A stretch of 64,000 nucleotides of DNA from the NCBI GenBank assembly GCA_030704615.1, contig CM060734.1:34362042-34426041 (forward strand), written 5' to 3'. The position numbers and the translations under genes are program-made. The notes below the pieces were generated by a model that saw only the letters and a program-made list of their open reading frames with translations, searched no databases and was not told where the DNA came from. The DNA is from Takakia lepidozioides. Lineage: Eukaryota; Streptophyta; Takakiopsida; Takakiales; Takakiaceae. Each line of letters starts with the position of its first letter. Position 1 is the first letter of the stretch. This document shows, piece after piece, positions 56,385-64,000 of the stretch.

Positions 56385-56460
56385 GGCTGGTAGCTTAGCT
56401 TGTAAGTGCACAGTGTGTCGCCGTGGCGGTTCCGGGCTCAAAATCCGCTGTCTGGTTCCG
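56385..56460 (+). repeat. tRNA-like / SINE head
   Basis: An A-box-like GGCTGGTAGCTTAGCTTG is followed about 30 bp later by a B-box-like GTTCCGGGCTCAAAATCC. The spacing fits an internal pol III promoter. The arms do not form a clean cloverleaf, so this is a SINE or decayed tRNA. A second GGGTTCAAATC word lies at about 56610. Confidence 0.4.
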
Positions 56461-57376
56461 TGACGGTATGTCCGGACGTTGATCGTCCTGTAGGCCCTAT
56501 GGCTCATGGGGGATTTGATGTGCAGGAATGAGGTCATTCATCCTGTCTGAACGAGAATGTCATATGTGAATCGCAAATATATCGCGCAGTCTGCGGCGAA
56601 GCTGATGCTGGGTTCAAATCTGGGAAGTGCAGTTGTGTGGGCTTTGGTTGTCGTTGAAATATCATTTGTTTGTAGCATAGAAAGTAATCGTTTTGTGTCC
56701 GCTGAAATCCACGGCCATACATGGGAGAGCATAGATGGGCATGGATAGGCATGCATGCATGCAGTGATGGTGACTGTCCACATTCAAGCCGCTGCTCGCC
56801 AGATCCAGCACCGTGACACAATTTGCTGTCTCTTTTCGTATTCCAATTTTTCCAACGGCATTCTTCGAATCTGATTCATCGGAGGTGTGTGGTGGTTGCA
56901 AGCCAGACATGGTGTCCGGTTTGTCTGTGCCGAGTCTATGGACGAGACTGGGTATATTTTGGCTGGGATTAAGATTGGCAGGATAAAAGCCCTAATATTT
57001 TTTTTGTAGTGCTGCACTTGCATGTGTCTATCAAGGCCGCTGGATACCTTGTCATTTCCTGTCTCTCTCGCTCGACAGCACCTACATGCAAGTTCACATT
57101 TCTCTGCTGCGATGGTCGGTGTTCCTGCTGATGGAGGTATAGAAGCTTGGAGCTGTGGAAGTGATGGAAAGTGGACAGCTTGAGCCAGATATAATTATGC
57201 AGGGGAGGCACACAGATTTTGTCGGGCTGGCACACAGAGTTAGGAGGATCTGTGTCAGGCTATGACAGGAGTGTCACCAGCATGAGGAGTAAAGCAGGCA
57301 CGCATATGGTGACCAGCCATATCTTATGGCAGGTGCAGACAGGTATGGCGCTCGAATTTGATGAGCTATAGACCTG

Positions 57377-59697
57377 ATGGAGGAACAAGACATGGGGAGA
57401 CCACCGGACAGGCAGGTGGAGATGGCGCCTGAAAATTGTGAGCCTCGCATTGCGGTTGTAGAGGATTCGAATTTGTCGGATTCTTACATTCAGGGGTTCC
57501 GCCATAGCGGTGTTGGTGAAGATGCCAGTACTGTCATTAGTACCAGGCTGCGCAATGGAGCTGTTTTCTCTTGTGATGTCACAGTCCAAACAGCATCAGT
57601 AAAACTGGACTCTTTGGATAGTTCCGGGATTGTGGACGGAAGAGAGAAGGTGAATGATGGATGGGAGTTAGCTTCCGTCCAACCCAAAGAATTTGTTGAA
57701 ATGGACTCAAGGGATGAACAATCACCAGCGAGGGTGGGCCTTGGAGACGAAGGGGTTAACAATTGTAGCGTGGAATATGATAGAAAATTGCTTCTTACTC
57801 CCTCCAGCAGTACCGAGGTGAATGGCCGAATTCTGGAAGATTCCGATCTGGTTTTGGTAGATTCTGGGAACCTTGAGGACCAGATGTGCGAGCCTGTGAC
57901 CGGAGACAACAGTTTGTCCATATCATCAGCTGAAAAGTCCGACACAGGTGAGCTAGCAGCGGTGGCCAAACTGTCGGAATGTGTTCTCCTGAAGGTTGAA
58001 GCAAGGGAAGACTCGTTTCTTCCCAGTAGTTCTTTAAGAAATGAAGTTCAGGGTTTTCATCCATTGAGATTGCGGCCTAGTTGCTTGAACTCAGAGCCTG
58101 ATGATGGTGTTGATGGAAAACCGCACCCAAATGGAGAGGGTAGTAGAGCATTGGGGGAAGGAGGGGCCATGGTTGAGGGAGCTATGGCAGCTTCATCGAG
58201 AAAATATCCAAGCAATGGGATTGTCAAGAAGGGAAGACTTTCAGAAGGCCGCCGAGCCTCTCGACAACCAAAGAAGCGCAGGTATTTCTGTCTGTCTAAA
58301 GACGAATTTTGTGGTTCATGGACCCAGATATTATAAGTACAGTTCAAAATATTGGGATGTTTGAATAAAGTGACGTACATGGCCTTACTACCATCACAAG
58401 ACTTCCAAGCAGTGCAAGGAGGGAAGAGATGGGTCTAAGTCTACTTGCTAGGCTTCACACACTGGGACCCTCCAGTTGGGTGATGCTGCCTGGTCCAGGC
58501 TCTTTATGCTTGTCAAGCTGCAACAATCCTAGGCCAAGATTGTTGTGGCATGCATACTGTCTGAGTGAGCATACTTTCTGCCTGCTAGCAATCTACTGTG
58601 ATGGGACATTGAAACTGGGAATGCATATCTTTGGGGTTCGTGTTTTTGTGGCAACCAGGATTTCTCTAGGTTGATCCAATGACTCCTTAGTCTTATGTGG
58701 TGGGGGTCGTAAGTCTTAACTCTCAAATCAAGACCTTCTACCTGCTCATAATAGGTTCACAAAGTAAACTCTTGTTGTAAACTTGCTCAGGTAGCCTTCC
58801 CCCCCGTTGCACATCTGCAGGGTGGCGCTCTGATCACCTCATATATTGAGCAACTTATTAACCTGATTGCTAGGAGTTTGCTCACAGTCCGTGGTGACGT
58901 TGGCTACCAAAGTAGGGCCTCTTGTGGGTTTCAGTGAGGAAATGTGTAGTTTGGGATGTTGTCTTACTTATGATTAGGCTATGTTTGCTACTGGGCACTA
59001 TTTTGTGCCAAGTATTTGAGAAAGGTCTAGATGCATTCTAGTGAGCATCTATTCCACAGAAAGCATGTCACAAGAGTTTGGCTTACATCATAATATCAAA
59101 ATTTTACAAGGATCTGGTAATGTATGTGTGAGAAACATGTCTATCTGTCTGTCCTGTTTATGTGAAATGATGGAAGCCCAGACATTGCTTCCTCAGAAGA
59201 AAATATGCAATTGGTTTGCAGTGTGCTACTTGAGGTCAAGACTCTTCCAGACAGTGGCAACAGTTGAACATTACTCTGCAGCCTTCTTTCCATATTGCGG
59301 CTACAACCTTTCAGCGAGATAAAGTAAAGGGCCAGTACAATTCAAGTGGACATTTGCTTTCTCATCTCTGGTTGATAATTTGTGTATCGTTTGATTCATG
59401 AATATGTGGCTGCAGGCACGATGATATGGCTTACGAGGGTGACATGGAGTGGGATGTGATTATGGGCGTGGTGGAGCCCCCACCTGACTGGAACTGGCAC
59501 CCTGAGAAAGATCGATTAAGTAGAGGAAGAGCTAAGGCTGGCTTGATGGTATCATCCCCTGGCCAGCCCTTACTGGGTGAGGCTGCGGCAGTTGCTGTGG
59601 GGTTGCGAGCACGGGCCCCTAGTCCGGCCGAAAGAATCCGTTTCAAAGATGCCCTGAGGCGGCGGGGAGGTCTTCAGGAGTATTTGGAGTGCAGGTT

Positions 59698-59729
<32 letters not shown>

Positions 59730-62700
59730 GTGTAATGAGGTTAGGCATAAAACTTCCCTGAACTTGTTCCCAGTCTGTGACATGGGCGAGGACCTCAGGG
59801 ATGATCTCAAGGGCCTACCTACCTCGGTACTAGACTGAAATTTAAACTAAGGGCGGGAAGGCTTAGTCTGGGATATTCTCCCCATAGAGTGACCCTGTTC
59901 AGGATCATCAAGAACATTGTCCCCGCACGTCTGTTCACCAACTTTGAAAATCTTGAGGCTGAGCCTAAAGTCGTGGCCTTGTTGGGGTCTAATTGCTGGG
60001 TATCTCGCTCACACACAGCAAGTTGATGCATGTGAAGGGCTTTCTAGAGGATATCTGGAAAACCCGAAGTAGTAAGTCCACTACCGCAGTGAGCCCCTCA
60101 CAAACGTAGTATCTGTTCCCTTTTGTTCCGCCCAAACTGGGCGCGGGATCTATGGCCACAAGGCTATGGCAAACAATGTCTTATGAGTTCATTCTCTCTC
60201 TGTCTGTCTGTGTGTTGAGCCTAAAGCCCTGGCCCTTTTGGGTCTAATTGCTGCGTAGCTCACACATGGCAGATTGATGCTTGTGTGAAGGGATTTATCT
60301 GAAAGGCCAAACCAATTGTTTATACCAAGGTAAGTCCCACTACTGGATTGAGCCCCTCACAAAGGTAGTGTCTGTTCCCTCTTGTTCTGCCAAACTAGGT
60401 GTTGGCCACAAGGCTACGGCAACAATGTCTCATAAGTACAATCTCTCTCTCTTTGTGCCAACCTAGCATGCATGTAGTGTGCACACTTCAAAACACGTAT
60501 TTGTTGATGCTTCTGGGTGCCTGCATGATTACTTCCTCCTAGGTTCAGATAGGTTGTATGAAGGTGGGGTTCGCAGTGGTTGTGGACCATTAGTTTGTAC
60601 TTGTGCTGCGGTTAGCTGACGGCAAACGGAAGATGTTGCAGAAACCTAGTGTTGGGGTTATGGGAGAGGGACGTGAAGCATCTACTGCTGGTCACTGACT
60701 GTGGAATAAGTTCTTCACCTTCAGCCAACGAGCCTCTGCGTGCTTGTCTCATTCGTGAGATTCACAAGTTCTTGGATTTTCATGTATGCTCCTCTTCTCA
60801 TCTTGTGTAGATTTCTATCTTTCTGAGCTCGGACTGAAAGAGGCTGTGTCATGTATATTGTGTAGAACTTACGGCAACCAACAAAAGTTTGATCCGGTGT
60901 GATTGAAGCATGAAAGTACCAGGCTTGTGGTTTTTTGGGTCATGTGGGGGATGCCCAAAGCACCCATAGAAGAGAGAGATTCTTCAATAACCAGAGATCA
61001 TTATTTCCCAGGGGTATCCATAGATATGGTAGTTCTAGCTAAATATCAGTTAGGGCAGGCAGGAATGGAGGACATGACACTGGGCCCAGTATTTTCACCA
61101 TTATCTTCATTTCAGTATTGCTGTTGAGAAAGTACAATATTAGCTCTGTACACATTGAATGGATGAGGTCTGACTCTTTAACTCTTTTGCATTTTAAACT
61201 TGTCCACATGCATAAATACAAGTAGCTTCTTCCCTATTATACATGCTATGTACTCTATGATTTGGAGCTTGTTTATGTGAGTGATCATTTGACTGCTGAC
61301 TCTGGCCACTGCCATTGTCCATTTGCAACTGCATTCATAGGTAACTCTGCTTTTTCCTGTATTAGGGGTACATCAACATAGGTGTGGCTACCAAGCGTCT
61401 GAAACAGACAGAAGACGGAGGAAAGTTTTGTCTGTTTGGAGCTAGCCAACCTGAAAGTGAGGAATATGACAGGGAGATGATGTTTGAAGCAGCAGAGATG
61501 GAGGCCGCTGAAGAGGTGGCATTAATTTTAGGTCAGTCGTTTTCTGTACTTTTTAGGCAAAGGATGTTATGGTGTTGTAGTGTCAAGGGTTACTGCTTGA
61601 TACATTCATATTGAAGTTCAGTGTTTTTTCTTCCTTTAAGAATTGTGGCAGCTGGTATATGCATTGCAATACCTCAGCTGGCTTGCTCTCACACCCTCTC
61701 CTCTTTTCGTCTTTACTCAATTGCATGCCAGGAGTGATTTTGAAGTTTTGTCTTACTTTATGTGTTGACTACCCAATTGAACTCTAGAAACTCTGTTTAC
61801 AGGCCAAATCCGTGGAGATCCAGACTCGGGGTCCATGAATATCAAGACTGATCACGAGGTTGTAAAACAAGCACAGCATGGTGTTTTCAATCCAAATGGA
61901 CTGGAAAGCCATGAAGAGGATGGGTTGGAAGATCCAGAGTCCACTTCAAAGAAGATCACCAGCAACGGGGAGACAGTACCCATGGACATTGATGTGATTC
62001 CAAGTGTGGCATGTGATGCCACTGACACCTTGGGTTTCTCTGAAGTTCCAGGTGAGATCACTGCTTGGAGAAAGCTTCATGGGGAGGAGCCAAGGGAAGA
62101 GGGCCTTGGGATTGCAGGTGTAGTTGAGGGTCCAAAGACTAATCAAGGGCTATCCATCTTTCATCAAAAGATGGTGTGCAAAGGTGACGAAGTGGAGGCG
62201 ACTCAGGAATCAGAGGATGAAAAGGAAGGAGAGATAGATGACATGGCAACTCTTGACCAAGTGTTTGCTCGTCTTAGAACCTCTCGGCAAGCGGATAAGT
62301 GTGGTAGGAGAGCAGACTCCAAGTTCTCCCAGCCACAGCCTGCTGTAGCAAAGGATGAGCTTGATGAGTTCAACAGTGCGGAAGTGCTACATAACCTACA
62401 CAAAGGTGATGCACCAGTCGAGGGCTTCTCGGTCTTAAAGGCTCCCACACGACTAGAGATGGAGGGGGATTTGAATGTTGAAGAAAGAGAGGTAGCCAAA
62501 CGAGTTGTTATTGTTGGTGCCGGACCTGCTGGTCTAGCTGCTGCACGACATATGCAACGCATGAATTTCCAGGTAACAGTACTTGAGGCTCGTGAGCGTG
62601 TTGGGGGTCGGGTTTATACTGACCGATCGACATTCTCAGTTCCAGTTGATTTGGGTGCCAGCATCATCACAGGTATGTATGGCCTACCCGATTTTTCCTC

Positions 62701-64000
62701 CCCACCTGACTAAGTTACCTGTGACCTCTGAATTAAAATCATTGCTGGCATCCTGTTCCACTGGTGGTGTAAGAAGTTTACTGGATGCAAGTACTTTCTA
62801 TAGAAGCTAGCTTTGCGTTTCTCATAGACGTTGTGAGCTAGTCAGACCTTCCTCAGTGTCTCAAAAGGCAGATGATATAGAAATGGACTGGAGAAAGAAA
62901 GAGGGGTTTAAGACATGTTTCTGTTTGAATTACCAGGGGTGGAGGCTGACGTAGCGACAGAAAGGAGACCTGATCCATCTGCCCTGCTCTGCAAGCAACT
63001 TGGATTGGAGATTACAACACTGCGGGGGGACTGCCCTCTCTACGACTGTGTTACAGGGCAGAAAGTTCCAGCAGACATAGATGCAGCATTAGAGGCTGAA
63101 TATAACAGTTTGTTGGATGATACTGTTACACTGGTGGCTCAAAACGGGGATACTGCGATGCGCATGTCTCTTGGGGAAGGCCTAGAGCAAGCTTTGAAGA
63201 GACGGCGAGCTAATTTGGCAGCACGGACGGTGCGGTCTTCGCAAGTGTGTGGGGAATCTATTTCATTGGTCAGTACTGCAACTCCCAACGTAAGCCCGTC
63301 TGTCAAGCTCGCATCACTTGAGGCTCTTAAGATTGATGATGACAGTGTGGCCAATGGGCTGAGAAACCCTCTCAGTAGCCCAACCGTCATAACAAGCAAT
63401 ACATCACTGAGTTCATCTGTCAATCAACCATTAAGTAAGAATTTATCCAGCGATATGTTGACAAGTACAACCAACCCTCAGCTGGTGCCAGGAGAGGAAG
63501 AACCAAGAGGGAGCTCTCTGCTGGAAAGTGAGCTTGCTACACCAGGAGGCTTGAGTCATGTTCCAGGGACCACACCCCTGAGCAGGATCAAGCAGTTGAG
63601 TGGATGTGATGAGGACTTGCTGAAGAATGAGCAGCAAAATTTGAGTCAGTTGGAGCGTCGTATTATGGACTGGCATTTTGCTAACTTGGAGTATGGCTGC
63701 GCAGCTGAGTTGAATGAGGTCTCACTGCCGTACTGGAACCAAGATGATGTGTATGGAGGGTTTGGTGGGCCACATTGCATGATTAAGGAAGGCTACAGCA
63801 CTGCTATAGATGCCCTTGGAGACAGTCTGGATGTGCACCTGGGCCAAACAGTCACAGCAATTGCCTACCATGTGAAGGAGGGTAAGATGAAAGGGGAAAT
63901 AAGGCGTGAAGTGACGGTGGAAACAGCCAAGGGTGATGAGTTTATCTGTGAAGCTGTGCTAGTGACGGTTCCACTGGGTTGCCTGAAGGCACAGACAATT
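57377..64000 (+). CDS. LDL3: Lysine-specific histone demethylase 1 homologue, LDL3 type (5' part)
   Basis: Exons are 57377-58281, 59416-59694, 60642-60783, 61366-61531, 61803-62672 and 62937 to the window end, with matching GT/AG borders and phases. Exon 1 is a low-complexity N-terminus; an in-frame TGA lies just upstream of its ATG. The SWIRM domain spans exons 2-4 ([20 protein letters not shown] ... [10 protein letters not shown] ... [12 protein letters not shown]). The amine-oxidase FAD site [17 protein letters not shown] is near residue 730, followed by [15 protein letters not shown] and [17 protein letters not shown]. An LDL3-like insert ([10 protein letters not shown]) and [14 protein letters not shown] follow. 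Family enzymes oxidise mono- or dimethyl-lysine (H3K4) in chromatin using FAD. The gene continues beyond the window, and the C-terminal substrate lobe is not seen. No disruption noted. Confidence 0.93.
59698..59730. repeat. (CT)n microsatellite in LDL3 intron 2
   Basis: A CT run lies immediately after the exon 2 donor. It does not affect the coding sequence. Confidence 0.9.
59776..60445 (+). mobile_element. Two LINE 3' fragments in LDL3 intron 2
   Basis: 59776-60190 encodes [12 protein letters not shown] and VDACEG-like pieces and ends CAAACAATGTCTTATGAG. 60215-60445 is a second, more decayed copy ending CAACAATGTCTCATAAG. Both match the 3' end of the LINE in the reductase intron, here on the opposite chromosome strand but again in the sense of the host gene. 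Each is followed by a CT-rich run. Confidence 0.7.

Noticed and set aside
56385-56460. Functional tRNA gene
   Set aside because: A- and B-box words are present, but the acceptor and anticodon arms do not pair cleanly. SINE-like remnant is the safer call.

Overview
The window is nuclear DNA from a land plant. It holds two intron-bearing host genes of plant type, an aldo-keto reductase of the sorbitol-6-phosphate dehydrogenase group and an LDL3-type histone demethylase. It also holds PPR and OSB-like organellar-protein fragments, and a dense mixture of Ty3/gypsy, LINE and Mutator-like elements. The PPR repeats and the TE families suggest a seed-free plant (bryophyte, lycophyte or fern). This is inference, and I cannot name the species.

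Layout: 1-2640 has no gene I can support. About 2665-11990 (minus) is Ty3/gypsy copy A. 12000-19280 holds solo-LTR-like pieces, a LINE ORF1-like gene, a MITE-like stretch and a PPR scrap. 19287-29558 is a Mutator-like DNA transposon of about 10.3 kb with terminal inverted repeats and a 9-10 bp target duplication. It carries a SWIM-tailed transposase (minus) and a divergent spliced gene with a ParB-like motif (plus), separated by a 1.4-kb array of GC-rich palindromes. 29570-31500 is an unrecognised decayed gene. 31600-34300 (plus) is a gag-only relative (C) of copy A. 35270-37850 is a mosaic of OSB-like and PPR fragments. 39056-39654 is a LINE remnant. About 40040-48100 (minus) is Ty3/gypsy copy B. 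49870-50052 is a histidine-kinase receiver-domain scrap. 51900-56125 (minus) is the aldo-keto reductase gene, with a LINE in intron 4. 57377-64000 (plus) is the 5' part of LDL3.

The main discovery candidate is the Ty3/gypsy family of copies A and B. Both encode Gag, an aspartic protease, a DNMT3-like C5-cytosine DNA methyltransferase, RT, RNase H, integrase and a C-terminal PHD finger where a chromodomain is often found. In both copies the methyltransferase and RT parts are separated by an in-frame UAG followed by CAACCA. This fits the UAG-CARYYA context known for translational readthrough. It is the only stop I found at a matching position in the two copies. My reading is a Gag-PR-DNMT product with UAG readthrough into RT-RH-IN-PHD, so the methyltransferase would be made at Gag-like levels. 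DNMT-bearing retrotransposons have been reported in dinoflagellates and charophyte algae. The combination here with a PHD finger and a conserved readthrough stop deserves checking.
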